This document shows positions 1 to 6,055 of a stretch of DNA of 6,055 nt, piece after piece. The DNA is from Candidatus Coatesiibacteriota bacterium (GTDB taxonomy: Bacteria > B130-G9), in assembly GCA_003647755.1 (NCBI GenBank), contig QMNL01000117.1, positions 1-6,055 of the forward strand, read 5' to 3'. The position numbers and the translations under genes are program-made. Numbering within the stretch: position 1 is the first letter of the stretch; each line of letters begins with the position of its first letter. The notes below the pieces were generated by a model. That model saw only the letters and a list, made by a program, of their open reading frames with translations. It had not been told where the DNA came from and ran no database searches.

Positions 1-280
1 ATGCGCCTATACATCCCTCCGAAGTTGCGTAGCGAGCGCTGCCTCCTGGAGACTTTACGAGCGTGCTTCTTATTGGACAATCGCTTTTTACCCGACGTTC
101 ATAGCAAAACTTACTGTGCTGCTCCTGCAAGTCGACGTTTTGGTTAAAACATACCAGCATCAGGAAAAGTTGCCAGCAGGTTGATTGACTCAGCGGGGCA
201 GCATGCCCTACGATCCACTCTGGACGTGAGGCCTCAAAAGATGCTCTCACGATTTACAGCACGCACAGGATAGGAAGCAG
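1..280. other. Upstream region without a convincing gene
   Basis: This stretch is less GC-rich than the genes to its right (26 of 60 bases are G or C in 61-120). Two + strand frames are open at the left edge: one from 1 to a TAA at 145-147, and one from 2 to a TGA at 182-184. Either could be the tail of a gene that begins outside the window. Neither translation shows a motif I recognise, and such short open frames arise by chance, so I do not call a gene. I see no tRNA cloverleaf and no hairpin followed by a T-run. The right part holds the candidate gltX promoter and leader. Confidence 0.5.
185..214 (+). promoter_or_regulatory. Candidate sigma70-type promoter for gltX
   Basis: A -35-like TTGACT (185-190, five of six consensus bases) and a -10-like TACGAT (209-214, four of six) are separated by 18 bases. 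Transcription would start near 221 and give a leader of about 60 bases before the gltX start at 281. The spacer contains an inverted repeat, GGGCA at 196-200 and TGCCC at 204-208, which could be an operator or could be chance. The prediction rests only on resemblance to the consensus. Confidence 0.35.
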
Positions 281-1756
281 ATGACAGAGAACGTTCGTGT
301 CAGGTTCGCTCCCTCGCCGACAGGTTACCTCCACGTGGGCGGGGCGAGGACGGCCCTGTTCAATTGGCTATTCGCCAGAAAGCACGGTGGGAAGTTTCTG
401 CTCAGAATCGAGGACACCGACATGCTACGGTCAGAAGGGGCGATGGTTGACGAGATTCTGCATTCGCTGAGGTGGCTGGGGCTTGACTGGGACGAGGGCC
501 CGTTCTATCAGTCGGAGCGATTCGATCTCTACAATGCGGCCGTTGAGAGGCTTTTAGCTGAGGGCAAGGCCTACTACTGCTTCTGCGACGCCGAGAGGCT
601 TAAGTCGATGCGAGAGGAGGCTCGCAAGAGGGGACGTGCATTTCGATACGACCGCAGGTGCCTGAAGCTGCCCGAGCACGAGAGGGAGAAACTGCTTGCC
701 CAGGGCGTTCCGAAGGCAGTCCGCTTCTTTGTCCCCGAGGGCACAACCACGATAACTGACGCCGTGCACGGGGCAGCCACGTTCGAGCACAAGGAGATCG
801 GCGACTTCGTCATCAAGAAGGCGGACGGCTCACCGACTTACCAGCTAGCGGTCGTCGTTGACGATCACGATATGCGCATAACGCACGTCATCCGCGGCGA
901 TGACCATTTCAGCAACGTCCCGAAACAGGTGATGCTCTATGAGGCACTGGGTTACGAACCCCCGCAATTTGCGCATCTCCCCCTGATACTCGCGCCCAAC
1001 AGGGCAAAGTTGAGTAAGCGAAACGCTGCGGTAGCGGTCTCGGATTACCGAAACTCTGGCTTCATGCCTGAGGCGCTCAGGAACTTCCTCGCGCTTCTCG
1101 GCTGGTCGCCCGGAGGCAACAGGGAGATAATGACGCTTGAGGAGCTGATCGATGCGTTCAGCCTGGATGGCATCAACAGGTCGAATGCTGTGTTCGACGT
1201 CAAGAAGCTGGAGTGGATGAACTGTGAGTACATCAGGAATCTGGGGCGGGATGAGCTGTTCACCCGCGTGAAACCGCTGCTGGTTGATTCTGGTCTGATA
1301 GATGATGATTTTGCAGCCAAGAACGCCAATTGGATAAAGCGGGTGCTCGTCCTTTTGCAGGATCGCGTGCGGAAGCTTACGGACTACCCGGAGGCGGCGA
1401 GGTATTTCTTCACCACGGACTTCGACTATGACGAGCGGGGTGTGCGCAAGCATTTCAAGGGTGCAGAGATTCTCGAGATCATGAAAAGCCTCAGGGAGCG
1501 GTTTGCCCGCGCGGAGGAGCTCTCGCTGGAGACGATCGAGACGACTATCCGTGGCCTGGCCGAGGAGCATGGGATCAGGGCGGGCAAGGTCATCCACCCG
1601 ACCAGGCTTGCCTGCACGGGTCGCACCGTCGGCCCCAGCCTCTTTCATCTCGTTGAGGTTCTCGGGAAGGAAAGGGTGCTCGAGAGGCTCGACAATGCGA
1701 TAGAGTTTCTCAAGAGCGATGTCAACGATGGAAAACCTAAGGCGTCCGAGGAGTGA
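281..1756 (+). CDS. gltX: Glutamyl-tRNA synthetase (GluRS), class I
   Basis: This cytoplasmic enzyme attaches glutamate to tRNA(Glu) using ATP. The 491-residue product has the usual length for bacterial GluRS. The Rossmann catalytic core opens with APSPTGYLHVGGARTALFNW, containing the HIGH-type motif HVGG (18-21). RIEDTD follows, then VIRGDDHFSN, and the KMSKS-type loop KLSKR at 243-247. The second half is the helical anticodon-binding region, ending in the family-typical TGRTVGPSLFHLVEVLGKER. In the zinc-finger insertion Cys100, Cys102 and Cys127 are present, but Lys129 stands where E. coli has the fourth ligand, so zinc binding is doubtful. The ATG start is supported by AGGA at 272-275, five bases upstream, and by the motif lying at the normal distance from the N-terminus. 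Whether it also charges tRNA(Gln), as in organisms using GatCAB, cannot be told from this window. No terminator is evident after the TGA. Confidence 0.97.
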   Translation: MTENVRVRFAPSPTGYLHVGGARTALFNWLFARKHGGKFLLRIEDTDMLRSEGAMVDEILHSLRWLGLDWDEGPFYQSERFDLYNAAVERLLAEGKAYYCFCDAERLKSMREEARKRGRAFRYDRRCLKLPEHEREKLLAQGVPKAVRFFVPEGTTTITDAVHGAATFEHKEIGDFVIKKADGSPTYQLAVVVDDHDMRITHVIRGDDHFSNVPKQVMLYEALGYEPPQFAHLPLILAPNRAKLSKRNAAVAVSDYRNSGFMPEALRNFLALLGWSPGGNREIMTLEELIDAFSLDGINRSNAVFDVKKLEWMNCEYIRNLGRDELFTRVKPLLVDSGLIDDDFAAKNANWIKRVLVLLQDRVRKLTDYPEAARYFFTTDFDYDERGVRKHFKGAEILEIMKSLRERFARAEELSLETIETTIRGLAEEHGIRAGKVIHPTRLACTGRTVGPSLFHLVEVLGKERVLERLDNAIEFLKSDVNDGKPKASEE

Positions 1757-1815
1757 ACCACCGGACTAGCTCATCGATTAGTTTAAGATAGTGTGAGTCC
1801 TGGAAGAAGGAGACG
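1757..1815 (+). promoter_or_regulatory. gltX-MNT intergenic gap with Shine-Dalgarno site
   Basis: This 59-base gap carries AAGGAG at 1807-1812, only three bases before the ATG at 1816. That is a strong Shine-Dalgarno core at unusually short spacing, and it supports that start. I see no hairpin with a T-run, so read-through from gltX is possible, and no promoter good enough to call. Confidence 0.5.
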
Positions 1816-2175
1816 ATGAGGATACCAACTCAGGTGCAGCAGTATGGAGAGCTGATACCGCGGCAGACCATAGATGCTATCATCCAGGCTATAGCCGAGA
1901 CGTTTTCGCCACAACAGATTGTCCTTTTTGGGTCGTATGCATCTGGCCAACCTGGGCCGGACAGTGATCTAGACCTTTTGATCGTTATGAACAGTGATCT
2001 CCCGCGGCACAAAAGGGGCGTCCCTATAATGCTTCTGTTTCGTCCAATTCCTTGCTCAATAGAGGTCCTGGTTTACACCCCAGAAGAGGTCGCCAAGTGG
2101 AAGGGCACGACAAATCACATCATTACGGAAGCGTATCGATCGGGTAAGGTAGTGTATGAGCGGACCAAACTATGA
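1816..2175 (+). CDS. MNT-type minimal nucleotidyltransferase (antitoxin-like)
   Basis: This 119-residue protein is a single-domain member of the DNA polymerase beta-like nucleotidyltransferase superfamily. The defining motif is exact: Gly39-Ser40, ten residues, then Asp51-Leu-Asp53 (GSYASGQPGPDSDLDLLIV), after a helix and the strand QIVLFG. A third acidic residue is expected on a later strand; here it is probably Glu83 in SIEVLVYTPEE, where Asp is common in relatives. In studied MNT/HEPN pairs such as Shewanella MntA/HepT, the MNT protein transfers AMP from ATP to a tyrosine of the HEPN partner and neutralises it. That role is inferred here from family and context. The gene overlaps the HEPN gene by 20 bases, indicating translational coupling. 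Hand counts over five lines gave 151 of 300 bases G or C, lower than in gltX or the protease gene, consistent with transfer. Confidence 0.9.
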   Translation: MRIPTQVQQYGELIPRQTIDAIIQAIAETFSPQQIVLFGSYASGQPGPDSDLDLLIVMNSDLPRHKRGVPIMLLFRPIPCSIEVLVYTPEEVAKWKGTTNHIITEAYRSGKVVYERTKL

Positions 2176-2563
2176 ATTAGCCGTTGCATGGCTGCGAAAG
2201 GCCGATCACGATCTGATAACGGCTAAACAAACCCTGTTGCTTCCGGACGGTCCCACCGACACCGTATGCTTTCACACTCAGCAAGCGGTGGAAAAAGCGC
2301 TTAAGGCCGTCCTGGTCTGGAATCAAGTCCCGTTCCCCAAGACACACAACCTAATCAGGCTTATGGATTTGGCTCTAGGGTATATGCCCGGCCTTGAGCG
2401 GTACAGGCAGGACTTCGCACAGATGTCCATTTATTCTACCGAAGTTCGGTATCCTGATGATTGGTTTGAGCCAGCCCGCGATGATGCCAATCACTCGCTC
2501 GCTGTGGCCGAAGAGATTGTGGTCAAGGTTAGGAAACTGCTCAGTGAGGGAAGAAATAAGTGA
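2156..2563 (+). CDS. HEPN-domain protein, partner of the MNT protein
   Basis: This 135-residue, mostly helical protein resembles the HEPN family that pairs with MNT nucleotidyltransferases (Pfam HEPN type, PF05168 by my recollection). Typical features are the opening WLRKADHDLITAK (12-24), the central helix CFHTQQAVEKALKAVLV (38-54), THNLIRL (63-69) and VRYPDDWFEPARDDANHSL (97-115). Many HEPN proteins are ribonucleases using an R-x(4-6)-H motif. Arg108-x4-His113 fits that spacing late in the protein, but I cannot show it is the catalytic pair, because close relatives often keep R-Y-P rather than the RNase motif. The ATG at 2156 lies inside the end of the MNT gene, with AAGG at 2146-2149 in front, and the N-terminus has family-typical length. 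In related modules the HEPN protein is the toxin and the MNT protein its antitoxin. An alternative is a nucleotide- or substrate-binding subunit of a two-part transferase. Confidence 0.88.
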   Translation: MSGPNYELAVAWLRKADHDLITAKQTLLLPDGPTDTVCFHTQQAVEKALKAVLVWNQVPFPKTHNLIRLMDLALGYMPGLERYRQDFAQMSIYSTEVRYPDDWFEPARDDANHSLAVAEEIVVKVRKLLSEGRNK

Positions 2564-2599
2564 TGTCGAAGAGCATTCATTACAGGTAGCAGTTTCCCC

Positions 2600-5500
2600 A
2601 TGAGGTCCAATGCTTCGCTGTGGTTCACAATCGTCCTGAGCATTTCACTAAGCTTCGTAGAGTTTTATGCGTGGGGCTTCCCCGAAACAATCTCATTTGA
2701 AGAGCCCCGTCCACTACGCTCTCTTGCCGGTATTGACCTCGGTGCACCCATCAAGGCCGGGGCGTGCGAAAAACTTCATACTGCGGTCTCGGAGAACGAT
2801 ATGACTGTCTTGCGCACGCCCGGGGGCTGGTCAACCGTGCTTATCGATGGCTGCGTGCTTTCTTCGCCCAACCCCGGAGCGCCTCAGCTGCCGAAAAAGT
2901 CGATTCGCGTGGCGCTGCCGAAAGGGGCAACGGTCCTATCCGTCTCAGTCGTCTCGGGGAAAGCTGCCACACTCGTCGCGCCGCTCCAGCTGAGCCCTGC
3001 CCCGGAGCCGGCCTTCTGGCCGGGGCAGACAACGCAGGTCCTCCGCGAGGATGATGCGATATACCGAGCCAAGTCGCCGTTCCCAAAACGACTGATCGAC
3101 TACTACGTGGGGAGCAACGGAAAGCAGACGATCGTGACGGTCCGATTCAGCCCGCTGATCTTCTATCCCGCTGAGCGTCGCGTCGTTGTGGTGACGGATG
3201 CTGTGCTCAGGATTGACTATGCGCTTGACCCTGGCGTGGCGTCCGGCGCTCCATCTTCAGCGGGCGCCACCTGCGTGATCATAACGCCCAAGTCGATGTC
3301 CGCGGCGGCCGAGGAGATGAAGTCCCTGCACGAGGCCGACGGTATCGAGACTGAGGTCGTAACCCTGGAGACGATATCCCTCAGCTATGACGAGGCGGAG
3401 GATGCGCCCTACGATGGATACCCCTATGGCTCGCCGTTTATACCGATCCAATATGACTACTCGCTGGCAAAGAAGATCGTGTCGTTTCTCAGGGATGAAG
3501 AGGAACATCCCTCGCTGGAATACGTAACGATCCTGGGAGACGGGTCGAAGGTCCCGGCGAGCTACTACTACCACGATGCCGATTCGGGGCTTGGCCTCGA
3601 GCAGGACTGGGTGCCGACCGACTTCTTTTATTCTTCGCCTGATTACGACCTCGTGCCCAACTACAAGGTGGGCCGCCTGCCCGTGCGGGACTTGGCCGAG
3701 GCGACGAGGGTGGCGCTGAAGATGCGCGCTTGGCGGCAGGCGGCGCAGGATAGGTCATGGTTTGACAACGTTATGGTGGCCGGCAGCCGTCCATTTCACA
3801 CACCCTATTACTATGGCGAGCTCATGTCGTTGGATATGCTCAACTCGGGCTATTTCGATGGGATGACCGTTGCAAAAGCATTTGGCACGGATGGGCGCTA
3901 CACCGTCGATGTCGTCTCCGAGGGCCTTAGAGATGGGGGCTACGGTTTCATTTACGATTCTGGCCATGGTTTCGGGCCGGGCATCAGCCTTGACGACGGG
4001 ATGATCACCAGCGACGACCTTTTTTCATACGCGGCCTCCAACTTCCAGCTGCCGATTGTCGTCTCAATAGCCTGCATCTGCGGTCAATTCGACTCGCCGA
4101 GCTACTCGAGGTCATTCGGTGAGGGCGTTGTGCTGAGCCCGGCGGGGGGGATAGCCTACTACGGGGGCAGCCGTATCAACGCGGGGATAGCCTCGCAGGC
4201 ATTCGACAACGGCAACCTGATTGTTACCAAGCAGGAGCACATGGGCGGCATGACGAAGGACGTCTTTGCGAGCTTCTCAGCAGGGGCATCGGACCTCGGA
4301 AGCCTTTACACCGGCGCCATCAACAGGTTTCTTTCCGAGAACGATTGGGACGATTTCCTTGTGCGCCGGACGCTCTTCGAGTTCGTCCTGTTGGGCGATC
4401 CGGCACTCCAGATTCCCCGCTTTCAGGGCGGCGAGGCGAACGAGGTTCCGGTCTTTGTGCCCACGAACCCGGATTTCATCAACAACGAGTCGTTGCCAAG
4501 CTACACCAACAGTCAGCTCAAGACCGTGCGTGCCTCCGTCGAGGCGGACAGCGAGGTTCTGAACTTCAAACTGGTCAACGCAACCGACGTGGAGGTTGTC
4601 GAGAAAAGCACCCAGTTCGGTCCTTTGTTTGACTACGGCTTTAGCCCTGCGGCGGGCTTCAAACTCTACGTCGTACGTGCTGAGGCGCGGGATGGCAAGG
4701 AGGGCTGGTTCCTTGTGAATACGGCCTCGTCACTTCTCTGTATTGACGGGGACTTAACCGACTGGGACAACGAGCTTATCAGGCCGATAGCCGTCGATCC
4801 GACGCTCGATTTCAACGATCCAGAATACGATGTCTCGTCGCTTCGGGCCTATGCTGACCCTGATTACTGGCACTTCGCGTTCACGGCGACGTGCCAAAAC
4901 AAAGATATGTCCTATGTGCTGGCCATCGACTACGGCGATGGTGGCTTCTCCGGCCGAAGTGGTCCAGACACCGACGCGGTCGGAAACTACGTAACGTTCG
5001 ACCCCGAGTTCGCCGTGGATGCTGAGATATACTTGAACCACGTAACCTGGGTCCCGTGGCTTGGGTGGGAGTCGTTCCGGAACTGCAAGTTCTATCGGTA
5101 TTCTGGCCCAAATGACTGGTCTGCTGATTCGTTAGATTCCATTGGCGCTGTCCTGAGCTATTCTGCAATAGGCAACCTCGTGGAGCTCGCTGTTCCAACG
5201 AAATACCTCGGTGGCTACCCAGACATCAACGTCATCCTCTTCTCGGTTCCGTCGGACGCCCCGGCGCCCGCCCAGGACTCAGTCCCCTCCGACCCGGCGA
5301 CCTTTGATTCGCTCACACTTGGAAGAGAGCATGCCAACACGCTCTCCCAGTTCGCGCACGTGTCCTGTAAACCGGTAAACTGCATCCTCGGCGCCGGGTT
5401 CATGGGAAGCCACATATCCGCCTCGCACGGCGGAACGCTGCAGGTGGCAGCGGTTGTGAACCCCGAGGTCGGGCCTCCCCAGTCGATGGAAATCTATCTC

Positions 5501-6055
5501 GACAACGTGCCAACGGGGCTTTTTCTTAACGACAACGGCACAGAGGGCGACTACGTGGCCGGCGATGGATTCTGGACTTTTCACGCCGACTGCCCGCCCG
5601 GCCTGCTGCTTGCCGGCCAATACCACGTGTCGATAGTTGCTACTGACGAGCTGGGCGGATGCATCGGACAGTGGCCGCAAGTACTGCTCTCGTTCTGTGA
5701 TGAGCTGGCCGCGCCCGATGCGAGGTTGACATCAAGCGCCACGCGGCGCTTTCAAGGCATCAGCCTCCCCGCAATCACCGTTGCACCCACCGCGTCTGCC
5801 GCTGGCTGCCCCATCCTCCTGGCGGGCGTGGCAAACACGGCAACCAACATATTCGCGTTCACTATCGAGGCGTTCGCCTACGTGCAGGACAGTTCGGTGG
5901 ACGCGATCGAGGTGTGCTATGCCGGCGAACCCCTCGGCGTGGAACTTCTGGATGACGGCGCAGGCTGCGACATTGCGGCGAATGATGGCATATTCTCCGG
6001 CTCGTTCCGTGTCGATCGGGACATCCCCGTGAACCGCCAGTACACACTCGAGCTC
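2600..6055 (+). CDS. Secreted C25 (gingipain-like) cysteine peptidase, multi-domain, 3' partial
   Basis: One frame is open without a stop for 1152 codons from ATG 2600 to the window end, so the C-terminus is missing. The product is probably an exported protease. A signal peptide is likely (Arg2, hydrophobic stretch about 7-24, possible cleavage near 24-26). Residues about 88-215 resemble a C25 propeptide (PGAPQLPKKSIRVALPKGA). The C25 domain spans about 225-610: LGDGSKVP, the VPTDFFY region (Asp341), GRLPV at 358-362, catalytic His456 in DSGHGFG, catalytic Cys492 in IACICGQF, then AYYGGSRIN and the terminal LLGDPAL (Asp600). The His-Cys spacing is close to that of gingipain R. A CBM9/DOMON-like beta-sandwich begins at IDGDLTDW (715-722) and continues to about 895, followed by two repeat modules. 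A frame-matching TGA at 2561 (the HEPN stop) bounds the frame, and ATG 2600 is the first ATG after it. Its Shine-Dalgarno is weak (AGGT at 2584-2587, too far upstream). Any sorting tail, such as a type IX secretion signal, would lie outside the window. Substrate unknown. Confidence 0.9.
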   Translation, partial: MRSNASLWFTIVLSISLSFVEFYAWGFPETISFEEPRPLRSLAGIDLGAPIKAGACEKLHTAVSENDMTVLRTPGGWSTVLIDGCVLSSPNPGAPQLPKKSIRVALPKGATVLSVSVVSGKAATLVAPLQLSPAPEPAFWPGQTTQVLREDDAIYRAKSPFPKRLIDYYVGSNGKQTIVTVRFSPLIFYPAERRVVVVTDAVLRIDYALDPGVASGAPSSAGATCVIITPKSMSAAAEEMKSLHEADGIETEVVTLETISLSYDEAEDAPYDGYPYGSPFIPIQYDYSLAKKIVSFLRDEEEHPSLEYVTILGDGSKVPASYYYHDADSGLGLEQDWVPTDFFYSSPDYDLVPNYKVGRLPVRDLAEATRVALKMRAWRQAAQDRSWFDNVMVAGSRPFHTPYYYGELMSLDMLNSGYFDGMTVAKAFGTDGRYTVDVVSEGLRDGGYGFIYDSGHGFGPGISLDDGMITSDDLFSYAASNFQLPIVVSIACICGQFDSPSYSRSFGEGVVLSPAGGIAYYGGSRINAGIASQAFDNGNLIVTKQEHMGGMTKDVFASFSAGASDLGSLYTGAINRFLSENDWDDFLVRRTLFEFVLLGDPALQIPRFQGGEANEVPVFVPTNPDFINNESLPSYTNSQLKTVRASVEADSEVLNFKLVNATDVEVVEKSTQFGPLFDYGFSPAAGFKLYVVRAEARDGKEGWFLVNTASSLLCIDGDLTDWDNELIRPIAVDPTLDFNDPEYDVSSLRAYADPDYWHFAFTATCQNKDMSYVLAIDYGDGGFSGRSGPDTDAVGNYVTFDPEFAVDAEIYLNHVTWVPWLGWESFRNCKFYRYSGPNDWSADSLDSIGAVLSYSAIGNLVELAVPTKYLGGYPDINVILFSVPSDAPAPAQDSVPSDPATFDSLTLGREHANTLSQFAHVSCKPVNCILGAGFMGSHISASHGGTLQVAAVVNPEVGPPQSMEIYLDNVPTGLFLNDNGTEGDYVAGDGFWTFHADCPPGLLLAGQYHVSIVATDELGGCIGQWPQVLLSFCDELAAPDARLTSSATRRFQGISLPAITVAPTASAAGCPILLAGVANTATNIFAFTIEAFAYVQDSSVDAIEVCYAGEPLGVELLDDGAGCDIAANDGIFSGSFRVDRDIPVNRQYTLEL
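4742..5284 (+). other. CBM9/DOMON-like module inside the C25 protein
   Basis: Residues 715 to about 895 begin with IDGDLTDWDNELIRPIAVDP, an opening seen in CBM9- and glucodextranase-C-terminal/DOMON-like beta-sandwich domains of secreted enzymes. A later stretch rich in Gly and Asp (DYGDGGFSGRSGPDTDAVG, then FDPEFAVDAEIYL) fits the same family. Such domains usually bind carbohydrate, or in some DOMON members haem, and may attach the protease to a surface or substrate. The boundaries are approximate and the assignment rests on motif resemblance only. Confidence 0.6.
5486..5635 (+). repeat. Protein repeat unit 1 (core) in the C25 protein
   Basis: Residues 963 to about 1012 form the core of the first of two repeated modules. 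The signature is LNDNGTEGDYVAGDGFWT (976-993), an Asp/Gly-rich turn resembling the DDGxxGDxxAGDG pattern common in modular exported bacterial proteins. It aligns without gaps to unit 2 at a constant offset of 140 residues. A beta-sandwich fold (Ig/FN3-like) is inferred, and the Asp residues might bind calcium. Confidence 0.6.
5906..6055 (+). repeat. Protein repeat unit 2 (core, cut by window edge)
   Basis: Residues 1103-1152 match unit 1 with no gaps. Ten of the first thirty positions are identical, including Glu1104, Pro1111, Gly1113, Leu1116, Asp1118, Gly1120, Asp1124, Ala1127, Asp1129 and Gly1130. The Gln-Tyr pair at 1147-1148 matches 1007-1008. The signature here is LLDDGAGCDIAANDGIFS (1116-1133). 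The module is interrupted by the end of the window, so more copies may follow. Confidence 0.6.

Noticed and set aside
1..184. Possible tails of an upstream gene in two + strand frames
   Set aside because: Both translations lack recognisable motifs, and open stretches of 48-60 codons at a window edge are not evidence enough.
225..251. Possible leader hairpin (CGTGAG at 225-230 with CTCACG at 246-251) before gltX
   Set aside because: It is six base pairs with a 15-base loop and no T-run or conserved riboswitch or T-box element. It is too weak to call a regulatory RNA.
845..1648. Long minus-strand open frame (267 codons) opposite gltX
   Set aside because: The + strand here encodes unmistakable GluRS motifs. 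The antisense translation has no recognisable domain and is the usual by-product of a GC-rich coding strand.
1757..1815. Terminator after gltX
   Set aside because: No stable hairpin followed by a T-run can be drawn in the 59-base gap.
1757..2599. Insertion-sequence or integron boundaries around the MNT/HEPN pair
   Set aside because: I found no inverted or direct flanking repeats, no transposase or integrase fragment and no tRNA target. Only the composition suggests transfer.
2764..3054. Plus-strand open frame of 96 codons inside the protease propeptide region
   Set aside because: It is out of frame with the propeptide-like sequence, and its Arg/Ala/Gly-rich translation looks like a frame shadow.
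3257..3758. Overlapping minus-strand open frames opposite the C25 domain
   Set aside because: The + frame is continuous and carries conserved C25 motifs here. The antisense products are low-complexity and unrecognisable.
4754..5680. Several minus-strand open frames of 66-133 codons opposite the C-terminal modules
   Set aside because: They lie fully inside the open protease frame, show no domain signature and overlap one another.

Overview
The window shows four genes, all on the + strand: a glutamyl-tRNA synthetase, an MNT/HEPN gene pair, and a very long secreted protease gene that runs off the right edge. The organism is a bacterium. The GluRS is of the bacterial type, and Shine-Dalgarno-like sequences precede the first two genes. 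Base composition is moderately GC-rich: hand counts of five 60-base lines each gave about 61% in gltX and about 65% in the protease gene. C25 (gingipain-type) cysteine peptidases with a propeptide and C-terminal beta-sandwich modules are best known in the Bacteroidetes/FCB group and are also found in uncultured candidate phyla. I infer a diderm from that broad neighbourhood but cannot name the lineage.

Layout. Positions 1-280 hold no convincing gene, only a candidate sigma70-type promoter (185-214) with an inverted repeat in its spacer. gltX (281-1756) is intact. After a 59-base gap, an MNT-type minimal nucleotidyltransferase (1816-2175) overlaps a HEPN-domain gene (2156-2563) by 20 bases, the usual arrangement of MNT/HEPN toxin-antitoxin-like modules. 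This pair is clearly less GC-rich (about 52% over ten counted lines) than the genes on both sides, which suggests it arrived separately. From 2600 to 6055 a single frame stays open for 1152 codons without a stop. It encodes a signal peptide, a C25-type propeptide, a caspase-like C25 peptidase domain with His456 and Cys492, a CBM9/DOMON-like module, and two copies of a repeat module; the second copy is cut by the window edge.

How the genes relate. GluRS is housekeeping (tRNA charging). The MNT/HEPN pair probably forms its own two-component module: a nucleotidyltransferase acting on, or with, a HEPN protein. The protease is an exported protein that probably acts at the cell surface or outside the cell. 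I see no functional link between the three units beyond shared strand and close spacing, and no clear terminator between them. I did not find a convincing new system. The most noteworthy items are the compositionally distinct MNT/HEPN cassette and the multi-domain C25 protein.
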